NCBI GenBank assembly: GCA_013397455.1
Contig: VYZB01000241.1
Location: 108,173-172,172, forward strand
DNA length: 64,000 nucleotides
Origin: Crotophaga sulcirostris
Taxonomy: Eukaryota > Chordata > Aves > Cuculiformes > Crotophagidae
Reading direction: 5' to 3'
Of this stretch, positions 1-11,647 are shown one piece after another. The notes beneath the pieces are model-generated. The model saw only the letters and a program-made list of their open reading frames with translations. It was not told the DNA's origin and did not search any database. A program made the position numbers and the translations under genes. Positions within the stretch are counted from its first letter, which is position 1. Each line of letters begins with the position of its first letter.

Positions 1-3000
1 AGGTTTTGAAATTATTTTCAGTTCCAGAAGGTTATTATTATTATATTTCACCTGTGGTTTCCCAAGTTGGACTTTTTCTTGTAACAAGAATTTAATAAAT
101 TTAATTGCTTGGAAATTAGACTACTATCAAATATTTAAAACATGAAAAAGGGTGACTGCCAGAAACTCAGAGCAAAATATCCCAATAGTAAGCCATATTC
201 AGAAACCACGCACTCAGAACACATTGGTACCGAAAGTCTTCATAACTATCTGTGGCATTTAAAATTTGTCATAAAATAGCAGATTACACTGTACTGAGAT
301 ATTTTAAGTGTGCTTGTAGGAAACAAATATATTTAGTTTGAATTTCGCCTGTAAAAATTCCTGCACTCTGAAATCAATTTGTTGTTCCCAAAGTGCTCAG
401 GTCTCCCACAGGCTTCCCAGAGGTGACAGGCCCTGTCTGGTGATGAGAAGGTTCTGAGCTGAAAAGTGAGAAGTCCTTGCTCCTGGACAGACCTCTTTGC
501 TCCTGCTTAGGATTCTCAAGAAGCAGAGTCAGAGAATTATCATTCGATAGCAGCTCCTGCTACTTGCTGCCACAAGTAACCTGGATTCAGAGAAACTTGA
601 CCCTCTCCCTGCTCTACAGCAGAAAACACTAGGAGGCTGCTCATGAAGTCCCTATGAAGATTGTGCAAAGGCTCCCAAGGATGCACAGCAAGAGAATGTA
701 GTCAGACAGGACTGCCAGGCAAAGATATTGGCATTTTTCAACTACTTGTTTTTACCTATAGTAGTAAAATCGTTCAAATGAAGCTTTACTTTGAAAAATT
801 CTCACGACACCATTTCTGGTAGAAGAGTGTGGCCTTCTCCCAAACAGCTTCATGTTTAGACAATGGTCTTCATTCTAAGCCCAGCTCTGCGCCATCTGGA
901 ACAGATTTCAACTCAGATGAGAGCTTTTCATCACTCAGTTATTTCAGGATAAGTCTATTTCCACAGTTTCTGTTGCAACTAAGCTATTTCAATGCCTACT
1001 GAATTGAAGGGAGATGGGAAATAATACGACTAAACAGGAATTTTTATGTCTATAATTCACATCTTAGAAATACTTATAAAACGTTAGCACTGACAACATA
1101 AGTTAATTGAGGAAGCAGAGAGCTCTTTCATTCTTTTCATACAAGTCTTACTTAGACTGTCATAACTTCATCTTCCCCATAGTCCCCAACAGCAAGTTTT
1201 CCATTTGTTTCAGGATACCTTAAGTCAGGCAGAAAACAGTATTACTAGATAACGTTATATCAAACATCCTGCTTTGTCAGGTTAAAAGCTTGATCTCCTG
1301 GTAGATAATGTTATCAAAATAATCACACTATGTTCACCTTTACCTCTCAGGAAGATTCAGTGAATCCGTCAGAAAATGTTACTACAGCAGTCATGGTTAT
1401 TAAAGATATTCCAGAGAGTGGCAGATTCAATTTTTTTCATTTTCTTTGAGACATTAGATAATTAAAAGTAAATATTATTATACTAAACTGTTGATATTTA
1501 ACACATTTTTCTGCCTGGCTTCAGTTCCTCACTAAATTCCTTTAAGTCTAGTAACGGTTATTAGTTTGTAGTCATGATTGGAAATTGAAGGACATACACA
1601 AAATATTCAGCACATGAACTTCAGGCAGGTTGCTTTGAAGGACTGACATGTTACATCTACTTTTGCTGCCTTTTTAAACTATTAATTGCATGAGAGTACT
1701 GCATTTACACAGATCTGTCTATTACAAGATCTCCCAGTCATTTAAGTAGATACTTGCAGCCATTATATTAGACTGATGGTAGAATGCTAAGAAAGGAAAG
1801 GTCCAAAACCTAATCATATTTATAGCCTCATTCTATCTCTATCATAAAGTACAAATTAAATCTGACCTTTATGTACTAGAGTAATGTAGGAAGAGCTTCA
1901 GTTAGCAAGTGTTTGTCTTATGCAAATGTTGCTCAATAGCTTTTAATGATACTGCCAAGTATCATTACAATAATGTCTTTTGCTCGTTTTACAGTGGTGG
2001 AGATGATTTTAGCTATTAAAGTTAACTGGCATAAAATATAAAGTGAAATGCAGAGCTGAAGGAGCTGTGGAGTTAAAGCACAACTCAGAACAGACAGATG
2101 TGATATTTTAAAAAATTACCCAATACCATATGTGCCAAAGCAGATCAAAAGACAAATTTTGTCTTCTATTGTCTCCTGTCTACAGAATCTGTTATTCAGT
2201 CTCACCAAGTCCTTTCTTATTGCACTGCACAGCAAATTTTCTCTTGCTTTGAACTGAACTTGCCACAATTCCTTCTGAACAAGTTATTTTTAGATAAAGA
2301 AGAATATTTTGCCATAGAAATTCAACAAATAACTTTCCTCTCGTAGCCTAGTACCATCTCAGCCAGAAAAGGAGACATTTAAGTTAAATGTTGTACTTAA
2401 TAGTACCTGTAGATACCACAAAGAGACCATGGGCTTTTGAGGTGTGTTACCTGGTGAAAGAGAGGACAAGTCACTTTGGTTACTAAATGGCATTTGTGAG
2501 AACTTTGAGGCTGCGTCGACTCATCCCATACTGTCTGCATGGAAAGAGGACGTTTTCACAAGGACACGAGACAGTAGGTCAAATGGATATCAAAAGTGGC
2601 CCCAAAAAGCTGAAGTGATCATTTATGTCCTTACTCAAGGAGCCTGGCTTTTTCCTCAATTACTTGTTTGCATTTTCACACATATCAAATTCCCATATAA
2701 GTACAGGAATCAAAGTCTTACCTGTTCTTTTTACTTTGCTATGTATATAAACAGAAAAAAAAAGACGAAAATGCTTTAGTATGTTTTGAGAGCTCTGTTT
2801 TAACATTCAAACATTTTTCTGTCTCCAAACTGTTACAGCCTTTTTAATTCTGAATCAGTGGCAGCAAAGAATTAATGGGGCCTAACTAATCCATTTCATA
2901 TTCACACCATTAGTTTATTTAGATAAATTTTCTTTACTGTTCTTGCGTGGACAAAAGCTTTACAAAGACTAATAAATTGATAGAAAGCATATTACAAAAA

Positions 3001-3676
3001 AATAAACCAAGTGGTAATTTACTTAGTGAAAGACAAATGTTACAAGCAACACTATGTTTAGAAATGTCACATTCAGAATTGTTAAATGTAGTGGATACAT
3101 GGGAAATACTTACACAGAGATATCATTGTAAGCATATTAATTAAGTTTGCCACTATACATACCTTCAATTGGTTTAACATGTGAAATATAAAGAAGACAA
3201 GATAAAACAATGGGAAAGTGTCAAAAGGGGACAGATGGTAAAAGGATTAAAAAATAGATGAAAAATAATGACTTCTGTTAACTGCACATGCATTATACAG
3301 TACAGAGAAATTGTCAATAGTATAAAGATTTTAAAATCTTCCATTACATGTACAAATTATTTTTGCAGGATTGGGGGAAAAAAAGATAATTTCATAGAGG
3401 ATCAGGAAAAAATGTAACATCAATCTGCTAAAGCTGAAGTATAAGCGACTATGAGAGATGCAAAATCCCTAACTACTTGCATATTGAACTGGAACTTGGA
3501 AAGGAATGGTAGCCTACACATCAACAGTAATGAGATGATTGTGTGTTCTCACTGTTTACAAACACAACTCTTCTCGTGCCTGTACTGAATTTCAGTTACT
3601 TATATTTTACAGAAGAAACAACAAACCAACATCTACAGAAGGGTTTTCAGAGGGAGTGGTAGGGAGAAGACAAAAA
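1..3676. other. Non-coding tract, no gene recognised
   Basis: AT-rich sequence with frequent stops in all frames. The longest open frames (2444-2779 and 2947-3144, plus) have no recognisable domain, no convincing splice sites and biased composition, so they are left out. No RNA gene, LINE end or long simple repeat was recognised. It could be an intron or 3' flank of the gene whose possible last exons lie at 4968 and 7035, but nothing in it proves that. Confidence 0.5.
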
Positions 3677-3843
3677 TCACAGAATCATAGAATGATTTTG
3701 GTTAAAGATCCTCTAGTCTCCCCCTGCCCCTGCCATGGGCAGGGACATCTTTCACTAGGTCAGTTTGCTCAAGTCTTCATCCAACCTGACCTTGAGCACT
3801 TTCAGGTATGGGGCATCCACAGCTTCTGTGGGCAACCTGTTCA
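3677..3843 (-). mobile_element. CR1 LINE, truncated 3' end
   Basis: Read on the minus strand this is the 3' end of a CR1 retrotransposon. The plus-strand sequence opens with the complement of the terminal ATTCTATG-type repeat, then gives the complement of the typical CR1 tail: the GATCTTTAA box, the 'CCCTGCCCATGGCAGGG' block, and 'CAACCTGACCTTGAGCA'. Similarity stops near 3843, so the copy is heavily 5'-truncated, as is usual for CR1. It carries no intact reading frame; plus-strand open frames over this segment are chance frames. Confidence 0.9.
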
Positions 3844-3887
3844 TAGACATGGCAGCTGTGAATCTGAACACAGGCATTATCATAGGT

Positions 3888-4096
3888 CAGGGGTGTCAAA
3901 CTCACGGCCCGCGGGCCAAATCCAGCCCTCCACCTTGTTCTTTCTGGCCCAGCAACTTGTTTGCACCCCGTGGCAGCATGGAGCTCCTCACCCCTACGCT
4001 CCTGCCAACACTGGTCATGTGTGCAGCGTGTGTGACGTGTCACACTGCAGGAGCAGGGGCAGAAGAATGGCAGGAGTTGTGAGTTTGACACCCCTG
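3888..4096 (+). mobile_element. hAT-type non-autonomous DNA transposon (copy 1)
   Basis: A 209-bp element bounded by perfect 17-bp terminal inverted repeats, CAGGGGTGTCAAACTCA at 3888 and its complement ending at 4096. It is flanked by a perfect 8-bp target duplication, TCATAGGT, at 3880-3887 and 4097-4104. An 8-bp duplication with CAG...CTG ends is typical of the hAT superfamily. The interior is GC-rich (a GGCCCGCGGGCC palindrome follows the left end) and encodes no transposase. A related copy in the opposite orientation lies at 54401-54595. The open frames of 60-187 codons crossing it on both strands are artefacts of its GC-rich interior. Confidence 0.9.
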
Positions 4097-4104
4097 TCAT
4101 AGGT

Positions 4105-4967
4105 TGTGACAAGAGGAAAAAGATGGAGTGCAAAAGTAGACACTTTAAATAATGTGTTAAGAAATGATATGAGACAAATTGTGAGCAGATGGAGTGATTT
4201 AGCAGCAATGTACCATTCTCCTCCTATAGTGCCCATTTTTCTGACTAAATTTTCTGTTTAATGATTGACTTCAGGTTTTGCTCTCTGGCTTCCAAACAGT
4301 AATTCATCTCATCTCAGAATTTCAAGTGATGGTGTACTCAGCATTTGGCAGCCAAGTGAGTCTACACCGTTGCCAGGACAGAGGCTACTTCTGCCAAACT
4401 TCAATCATTTACCTTTGAGGTGGTTTTCTTAGACTTTTCTCAATGTCAATAAATAAAACCAAGCAGTTTTAGAGATCGATTCAGCTAACATATTTTTAAA
4501 GTCTACACTGGGTTGAAATTAATTCCTTCCCAAAAACGTCTATTTCTCTTCACTGACCAGTGATGCAGTTTAGAATGACTAGCTCAAATATCCATGTCTA
4601 GACTTTAGCCCATGCCTGCATTCCTTTGATGAAGCCCACCCAAGACGTCAAAAACTGAGTGAGAAAACATGAAACTGTCTGGTTATATGAAAACAAACAA
4701 ACAAAAAGTCACTGGGCCTTTTATGAGCTATACGGACATTTAGGAATGATAACTCAATATCAAAACCACACAAAATCTGGGATGAAGAAAATCCTTTATC
4801 TGGGGGAGATTAAAGAACCAAGAGTAATTTTCGATTGCCCAACAAAATCTTGTAAATTAGGTCTTTGGCTTCAGCAAAAACAGAATAGAAAAAGATATAA
4901 TATAATCCCTTGATTATATTGAACATATCTTTGTATTATTTCTATTTAGAAAAGATTTGCATTTCAG
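4105..4967. other. Non-coding tract
   Basis: No domain, RNA gene or repeat family was recognised between the hAT element and the possible exon at 4968. The 84-codon frame at 4659-4913 has no start context or recognisable motif and is treated as chance. Confidence 0.4.
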
Positions 4968-5132
4968 ATTTCTGCTTCACTCCTTCGCCAGAGCAAGAGT
5001 ACTACGGAAGTGGGAACTGGAAAAGTCAAATGCCATTTACTTTGACAACACTGAACTATAAGGGCAAGGCAAACAGCAGTGCCACCTACTGTTCAGACTT
5101 GAACTACAGAAACTCCCAAGGACTGCGTCCAG
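4968..5132 (+). CDS. Possible internal coding exon, unknown gene
   Basis: A 165-nt segment (55 codons) lies between an acceptor (ATTTCAG at 4961-4967) and a donor (CAG|GTACCT at 5133). One frame is open across it, and both junctions fall in phase 1, as in exons that can be skipped or duplicated without shifting frame. The predicted peptide is rich in Tyr, Ser and Asn, has two cysteines and includes EQEYYGSGNWKSQMPF. No family was recognised. The only matching downstream exon seen is at 7035. The case rests on splice-site quality, matched phase and an open frame of modest length, so it may be chance; conservation or transcript data would decide. Confidence 0.3.
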
Positions 5133-7034
5133 GTACCTTATGTATCGTTTACAGTGGAAAGTCCATTTAGAGAAAAAAAAAGTCTCTCTGAGTGACACAC
5201 AGTAGTTTAAAGGAAAAAAAAAAGTTTAAAAGCAAAACTAAAACCAAATAGCTGTGCATGGGTGAGACAACTGTCTTCCATGTCTGTCTTATTTTTTCAT
5301 GCAAATAAAGTGGGAAGGCAACTGATTTCACAGTCAAATGGTCCTTCGACTTATTGTATGATTTTGGAATTTATCAGCTGCACTTGAGCTTCCTACACAC
5401 ACTCTCACTCACTGACAACACACACACATGGACTTGCAGACTGAGGTACAACTGAAATTAATGATTTGTTCTCAAACCAGCAACTTACAGAAAACAATGT
5501 TGTTTTCAGATTGATTGACAAAGGGAACACAAAATATTAGCAGATTTTATTTGGAGGAAATGTTTGTATTGACATGCTTAATGAGGTACTCAGGAGCAGT
5601 TCTTAATGTAGGAGTAGTGTGGAACTTTATAACCCCACAGTAAATCACTGAGTCTGATATCATTAATTCAGGCTAAGGTACAGCACATGCCAGGATGGAG
5701 CACAGCAACACAGATGCCAGAATGGGAAGCGCACTGAGCCCATGCATCAGCCCCTGGTAAGGATTTTCCTGCTGCCTTTCCAAATCCCTGCCCCTGACAA
5801 CAGTCATAGGGCAAGTGGGGCTGAGCATGGAAAACAGTATGAAGGAAAAACGTATTAGGTCCTTTGGGAAGGAAGGGTTATTTGTGAGTGGGTGTAGGGA
5901 TGTTCTTCCAACTTGTAACAACTAGCTAGCCTCCTCTTGCATTACTCAGAAAATGAATAACCTGCAATACTCTTGTTTCGTGTGTTAGTTCTCTTAAACC
6001 CCGGTTGTGTTACACATGGGTGTGCATCTAAACACCAGCCTATTTTAAAAATTTTCTGTTGAGATCATCACACTGAAAAAAGCCTTAGAGTGACTCCCAA
6101 AGACACCATTCTGGTTTTGGGTAGAAAACAGCAAGTGCCTATTCACTATCACTCTTTTTGAACAAACTCCTCAGTACATTTGCTATGTGTGACAAAGAAA
6201 AGCACAGATTAGCTTTACAGGCTAAGTATCAGTGAAGATAAATCTTCTAGTCTGAAGTGGTCGGCTGTATACCACAAAGGACAAGCAAACTCTTATCTTA
6301 CTTCCTGTATCAGTGGTACAACCATAATCAATATTTAAAACAACTTTTAATATTAGAACAAGATTATAATATAAATATATAAAGGCATGACCTAAATTCT
6401 GAGAGATTGTTGGGAGATGTAAAGTTGCCGAAAGGCTAACCTTTCAGGTATCTAGGTGGTAAAATCAGATCAAATGCATGATTCATATAATGCTACTCTA
6501 TTCAATCTACATAGATGAAACCTTCTGGAAACTGAGGAAGGATTGTCTTCTCTTTGATATTTAGAAGTAACTTGAACATGTCATCTTTGGACTAGATAGC
6601 AGTTGTAAGTCAACCCAGGGGAAATCTCACCTCAGTCTTTTTGTTAGCTGCTGTTACTCAGTTTCAATTAAAAGAATGTTCCAGCTAACGCGCAGACAGG
6701 TACAAGGGAATAAAAAGGAAGAGTATCTTGCCTACTCAGCTTGATCAAAGGAAATTTAAGTGGCACACAAGTGATAAACTGGGGCCAGAAGGGAACAGAC
6801 AGCAAAAAAAGAGAAAGATTTTTGATTACTGGGGAGAAGAGATTTCTTTTGCTTTCTCTGGAATTCAACTCTTCTTTTATTTGCAATGACAAACTGAATA
6901 ATTAATGCAAGTTGTACCTATTCTATGAAATTCAAGCCCACTCTTATTTGTGGACTTTTCCTTCCGTGTTGCCTTGGCTAACAAATTTCATTAGCGAAGA
7001 TGCAGTCATGGTGTTTTATATTTGTTTCCTACAG
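5133..7034. other. Non-coding tract (intron of the possible gene)
   Basis: Contains A-runs near 5170-5222 and a short CA-rich stretch near 5395-5430. No coding exon or transposon was recognised. If the exons at 4968 and 7035 are real, this is the intron between them. Confidence 0.35.
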
Positions 7035-7075
7035 ACTTGAAAAGAAGCTGGAGAGGAACTGGAAAAAGCAATTAA
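7035..7075 (+). CDS. Possible terminal coding exon, unknown gene
   Basis: A good acceptor (a T-rich tract ending in CCTACAG at 7034) is followed, in the phase that fits the donor at 5132, by 13 codons and a TAA stop at 7073-7075. The predicted C-terminus is basic: (D)LKRSWRGTGKSN. Later polyadenylation-like hexamers include ATTAAA near 7359 and AATAAA near 8348. A 13-codon open frame alone is weak evidence; its value is that the phase matches the exon at 4968. Confidence 0.22.
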
Positions 7076-10067
7076 CTTAAAAAAATAACTGCATTGTCTG
7101 CAGTTATTATCTTGGCATATGATGCTTCAAACTGCATTTCACCTTCATTTTTATTTACAGTCAAACTATGTTTTTTTGTTGTTCTCTTTTGTAGGTATGA
7201 TTCATAAAATATATACTTTCAAAAGTACTTTTTCCCAAAAATTCTCTTTGGAAGTACACCTTAGAAATATTCCAGTCATGACTCACTGATGCACTGGATC
7301 TATTTTCACCTTGGCTTTCAACAAGGTGAACTTAATTTTGGTTTTATTTTTCCTTTTTATTAAATATTTCAATATCATCACAGCTGGTTTCCAAGCCAGC
7401 TGTTGACCGTTGCCTTCTATAAGCCTTCTGCCACTCGCCCATAAGCCTCAACACATCTTTAGTAAACAGCTCCTTTCTTCCACAGTTCCTTTGTAGCTAG
7501 AAAATTCTACCCTAATTCCCCACCCTGTTTTCACTCAATGAAGTCACCAGTCTTCCTCCAAAACCAGTTGGGTTTTATCTAGAAGCACCTCTGTTCTTTC
7601 AAGCTCACTTTTTGGGGGCGACAGTTCCCACGTTTTCTTTATCTATGAACTTTTATCTCCTTTTCCTCTTTGGGACCCTGTTTAACACCTTAGCTGAGCA
7701 CAATGTGATTCTGCAAGCAGGATATATCCAGCTTACAAGTACAAAAATTGTTTATAGGTTACCATACACAAATAATCATGACTACATTAGGCATTAACAT
7801 GCTCACTATCTTTTATATGACACACATAGAGTCTTTCCTAGCCAGGCATGCAAAAGTCAGCAGGAGATGGGGCAGTTCCTGCAGCTCCCTGGAGCACAGA
7901 CACCGTTGTGCCATCTTCTGACATCCTGTTTTTAATTTACGATTTTCTACTTGCCCATGTTAGTGCTTTTCTTTCTTACCCTTTTCTTACGCTGTCTTCA
8001 GTTTCAGCATTCTCATCTCACATGCATTTCCTCTACTGACAGCTTTTTTTCCCACAACTCAGTAATTTCCTCAGAAGTCTGGGCCATGGTTATGTAGCTG
8101 CACAGTATCAGCAGTGGGCCCAGTATCCTTAGAGCACAGATGCCCGAAAAGACTTCAAGACACAGGGAGTCACACTTCTCTTTTTTAGCACCGAGATGAC
8201 TGTGACCCAGGAGGTAAAGAAATGGATTAGTTCTAAGTGGCTACCAGTTAGACCTGTAGGTTTGAGTATCAGTTGCTCAAGGCTACCCCATAAGAAAAGC
8301 TTATAATTTTCCCTGTGATACACCATTAGACATTTCTTCAGATCTTAATAAATAAATTACTGGAATAAATTATTACATTTTCTGGAACTTTTCAATCAGC
8401 ATCTGGATTCAGGTCAATTTGAATTAACGTCAAAAAACCTGCACTAAATCCTTTAATAATACCTATCCAGAATAAGAATCTCCCCTCCTCCCCATGAAAA
8501 TTTATTCAGTAAAGCTCACAGAAAAGAGATTTTCAGTAGGAGACCTAATTTTTAAATATATACACTTCTGAATTATACGCATAACATCTTTGTCAGTAAT
8601 AAAAGAAGATTTTCATGTTAAGTTTCACTTTCAATGATTTTCTTTAGTCTCCTCATTTTTTTTTCATGGAGGACACAATCTGTGAAGTAAAAATTCTGTC
8701 TTACTGGCAGAGACATATTATAATAGTCAGACCACTAACCCACTTCATTGTGCTGACCAAAAATGTTAAGAAAGTTAAAGTCATATTTCCAAATGCTCCT
8801 TTTGTTGCTGTACCTTAGCCTGTTAAGGGAAATTATTTTACACACACTTCCAGATAACTTGCAACTTAACTATATTGGTTCTCCAAAATACCTATTCTGG
8901 CAAACACCATTGAAACACTTGTATAACTCACGTAAGCCTTTTTTTTATATTTTATTCTTAAGAAAATGGCAAAGTATTACAAAGAACAACTATTAAAGAA
9001 GCAAAGAATGAAAGACACATGTCATGCTATAAAAACGCTGAATAGGAATAAATTTATCTAAACAGGAACATGCAGCAGATAAAATAAGCTTTGACACTTG
9101 AAGGGTTAGGGGTCTGATCAAATCTAGCTACAGGAAAAGGAAAGAGAAAGGACTCAGTTTAGATAGGGAGCCAAAAAGTCTTATTTATACTTTCTTCTAA
9201 AAGGGCAAAAGAGACACAAGTACCAGCTGCTACATTTGAGAAACACTATCTCCATTTGCTGTTCTTGGCAATGACTTGCTTTGCCTACACTTGGAACTAT
9301 CTCTGATTAAAGGTTTAATTCTCACCAGTTCAGAAAGCTTAAACTGCATCACTCATTTTCCAATTCATTAATTGATCAGACATAGTACAGAAGAAACCAG
9401 AAGTTAACTAATGTACTTGCATCTACATCTGGAAGGATGAGAATGGAAAGGGTCCTCCTGCCATGTTTATGACCTTTGTAGCAAGTATTAATTTAGATGT
9501 GACTGGTCCTAATGATACTACTGCCCACTACAAATTAGAACTCTGTCTATAATTAAAGCAAGATTTGTTTTTTCCATCACTAGGGCTCAGCTGGCTTTCT
9601 CATCTAAAAGCTCATCCTGTAAATATGGGGAAAGAGTGCAGGAGGATGAAAAGAGAAGGCAGTAAATCCACCACAAGATGGTTTTGTTGCTGTAAGACAA
9701 ATACAGGGCTCTGTTTTGCAACTATTGTTTTTAGCAGTTGAAAAGATGACTCAACTGTGCACAAACACTTCATGCAACAGAAGCTGTCAAGGTTCTCCCT
9801 AAAAGCATCTCCACCTCCTTTTATCCCAAATCCACACCAGTCTCTCCAATATACCAGTAAAAAGTAAGAATAAAGGATGCCAGAGGAAAAGGAGGCTGAC
9901 CTGGGTGAAACATGAAGTATTTTTTATCTCCAGTTAGTTCAGTTTTAACTCACAGTCAGACTCCTTAGAGAGTTCACACATCTACACATTTCTCTCACAG
10001 GCATCTTTTCTCTCCCCAGTTTTTTCTACCTATTGTTGGCCAACTTTCCTTTCCATCTTGAATCTGT
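7076..10067. other. Non-coding tract
   Basis: AT-rich DNA with no recognised exon, RNA gene or transposon. Open frames at 7612, 7848, 8129 (minus) and 8763 lack splice sites and motifs. Part may be 3' UTR of the possible gene ending at 7075. Confidence 0.4.
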
Positions 10068-10850
10068 GAACCTTATGAGGTCCAACAAGGCCAAGTGCAA
10101 GTTCTTACACCTGGGTTGGGGCAAATCGTGGTTTCAATATAGGATGGGGCACAATGATGATTGAGAGCAGCCCAGAAGAGAAGGACTTGGTGGTGCTGAT
10201 TGATGAGAAGCTTGACACAAGCCGGCAATGTGCATTCGCAGCCCAGAAGGCCAAACCTGTCCTGGGCTGCATCAAAAGAAGCGTGACCAGCAGGTTGAGG
10301 GAGGTGATTCTTCCCCTCTACTCTGCTCTCATGAGACCCCACCTGGAGTATCTTTTCCAGCTCTGAAATCCTCAACATAAGAAGGATATGGAAATCTTGG
10401 AAAGGGTCCAGAAGAGAGTAAAAGATGATCAGAGGGCTGGAGCACCTCTGCTATGAGGACAGGCTGAGAAAGCTGGGGATGTTCAGCCTGGAAAAGAGAA
10501 GTCTTCTGGGAGACCTTATACTGGCCCTCCAGTACCTGAAGGGGGCCTACAGGAAAGCTGAGGAGGGACTTTTTACAAGGGCCTGTACAGACAGGACAAG
10601 GGGGAATAGCTTTAGATTGGAAGGGGGAAGATTTAGATTAGACATTAGGAATAAATTCTTCATGATGACAGTGGTGAGACACTGGCAGAGGCTGCCCTGG
10701 TAAATTGTGGATGCCCCCAACTTTTAAGTGTTCAAGGCCAGGTTGGATGGGGCCTTGAGCAGCCTGGGCTGGTGGGAGGTGTCCCTGCCCATGGCAGAGG
10801 GGTTGGAACTGAGTGATCTTTAAGCTCCATTCCAACCCAAACCGCTACCT
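10068..10850 (+). mobile_element. CR1 LINE, 3' portion with ORF2 remnants
   Basis: A 5'-truncated CR1 retrotransposon. The plus strand encodes the C-terminal end of the CR1 ORF2 protein, with the reverse-transcriptase-distal block containing [32 protein letters not shown] and [13 protein letters not shown] second frame (10425-10703) continues with LEHLCYEDRLRKLGMFSLEKR and a HWQRLPW block. Frameshifts and stops near 10366-10425 break the coding sequence. The tail holds the CR1 landmark GGTTGGA...TGATCTTTAA followed by TTCCAACCC, near 10800-10845. The copy lies about 200 bp upstream of the CpG island. Confidence 0.95.
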
Positions 10851-10924
10851 GATCTTGAATTCGTGTGCTGTGCTGACTCTGCTACTCGTGTGCCAAAAGG
10901 GTGAGTGGACTTACTTTATTAAAA

Positions 10925-10993
10925 CACACACAGCAAAAAAAAAAAACCCACGACCAACAACAACAACAAAAAAAACCCAAAAAACCCCCCAAA
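10925..10993 (+). repeat. A/C-rich simple repeat
   Basis: A low-complexity run of A tracts, ACA repeats (CAACAACAACAACA) and short C runs, between the CR1 tail and the CpG island. Such A/C-rich tracts recur in this window at 35565 and 56163. Confidence 0.8.
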
Positions 10994-11029
10994 ATATCCC
11001 CAACTTTACTGTCGCCCTAAGGCCATCCC

Positions 11030-11585
11030 TTCAGCAAAAGGAAGCCCCGGCAAAGCGCCCGCCCGGTACAAGGGCGGTGCGGGATGGTGGTGGGAGGTAC
11101 AAAGCGGCAGCTTACAGGGCGGCAGCGTGAGGCGGCGGAAAACGCACCCCGCGGCCCTCCTCTCCCGGGAGGAAGCAGCCCGGGCTGGCTGCCACGCCGC
11201 CACACCCGCCAGCCAGGTGGCAGAGCAGATCACGACCTCCCCTGGCGGGCTGCACCACCCCCGCCGGGTACCCTGCGGCGCAGCCACTGCGTGTGCCACC
11301 CGCCCACCCGCCCCGCGACTGCGCACGCGCGCGGGGGCGGTGTCACGGGGCAGGGTCGGCCGCACCGAGGTCAGCGGGGGGGGGGGGAAGCGCGGCGGGG
11401 CCGCCTCGCGGGCTTTGGCGCCAAGACAAGCGCCCCCTCCCGCCCCCCGGGCCGTTGGGCTGCGCGGGGTCCCGAGCCGGCGGAGGCTGAGGGGGGCAGG
11501 GGGGAGGGCTTGCGCCGCGTTAGATTTTTCCCCCCCTCCGGAGGGTTTGAGGCTGGAGGGAAACGGGGAGAGATGGTGGGGTTGT
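11030..11585 (+). promoter_or_regulatory. CpG island, probable PNPLA4 promoter
   Basis: About 550 bp of very GC-rich, CpG-dense sequence in otherwise AT-rich DNA, the only such block in the window. It lies upstream of the probable PNPLA4 exon at 13401 and about 7 kb upstream of the PNPLA4 start codon, so it is most simply read as the PNPLA4 promoter and first exon. It holds a 12-G run at 11376-11387, a G-cluster at 11491-11508, an NRF1-like site and a GC box. Long open frames here (for example 11084-11587 plus and 11006-11365 minus) are expected in stop-poor GC-rich DNA and show no conserved motif. A promoter firing in both directions is possible. Confidence 0.8.
11320..11340 (+). promoter_or_regulatory. 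NRF1-like site and GC box
   Basis: TGCGCACGCGCGC at 11320-11332 resembles the NRF1 recognition sequence (consensus near TGCGCATGCGC). It is followed directly by GGGGGCGG, an Sp1-type GC box. Both are usual in CpG-island promoters without a TATA box. Assignment is by motif only. Confidence 0.45.
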
Positions 11586-11611
11586 GAATTTTGGGCTTAA
11601 AATTTGAAGGG

Positions 11612-11647
11612 ATGTGGCCCCCTAAAGCGTCGCCCCTTCTGTCGCAG
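11612..11647 (+). other. Speculative alternative first coding segment of PNPLA4
   Basis: An ATG at 11612 opens a 12-codon frame (MWPPKASPLLSQ) that ends at CAG|GTTTAC, a possible but weak donor at 11648. The phase (0) matches the exon at 13401, which in turn joins in frame to the PNPLA4 start exon. If spliced this way, the protein would gain 56 residues before the usual methionine. The same CAG could be nothing, or an acceptor. Human PNPLA4 begins at the later Met, so a non-coding leader is the default. Confidence 0.15.

Noticed and set aside
3539..4236. Long overlapping frames on both strands (up to 187 codons)
   Set aside because: They cross a CR1 fragment and the GC-rich hAT interior; the proteins are translations of repeats.
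10154..10703. 70- and 92-codon frames with a conserved look
   Set aside because: They are broken pieces of the CR1 ORF2 C-terminus, not a host gene.
11084..11587. 167-codon plus-strand frame and overlapping frames on both strands in the CpG island
   Set aside because: GC-rich, stop-poor DNA gives long Pro/Gly/Arg frames by chance. No motif is present, and the candidate donors inside leave phases that do not fit the exon at 13401.
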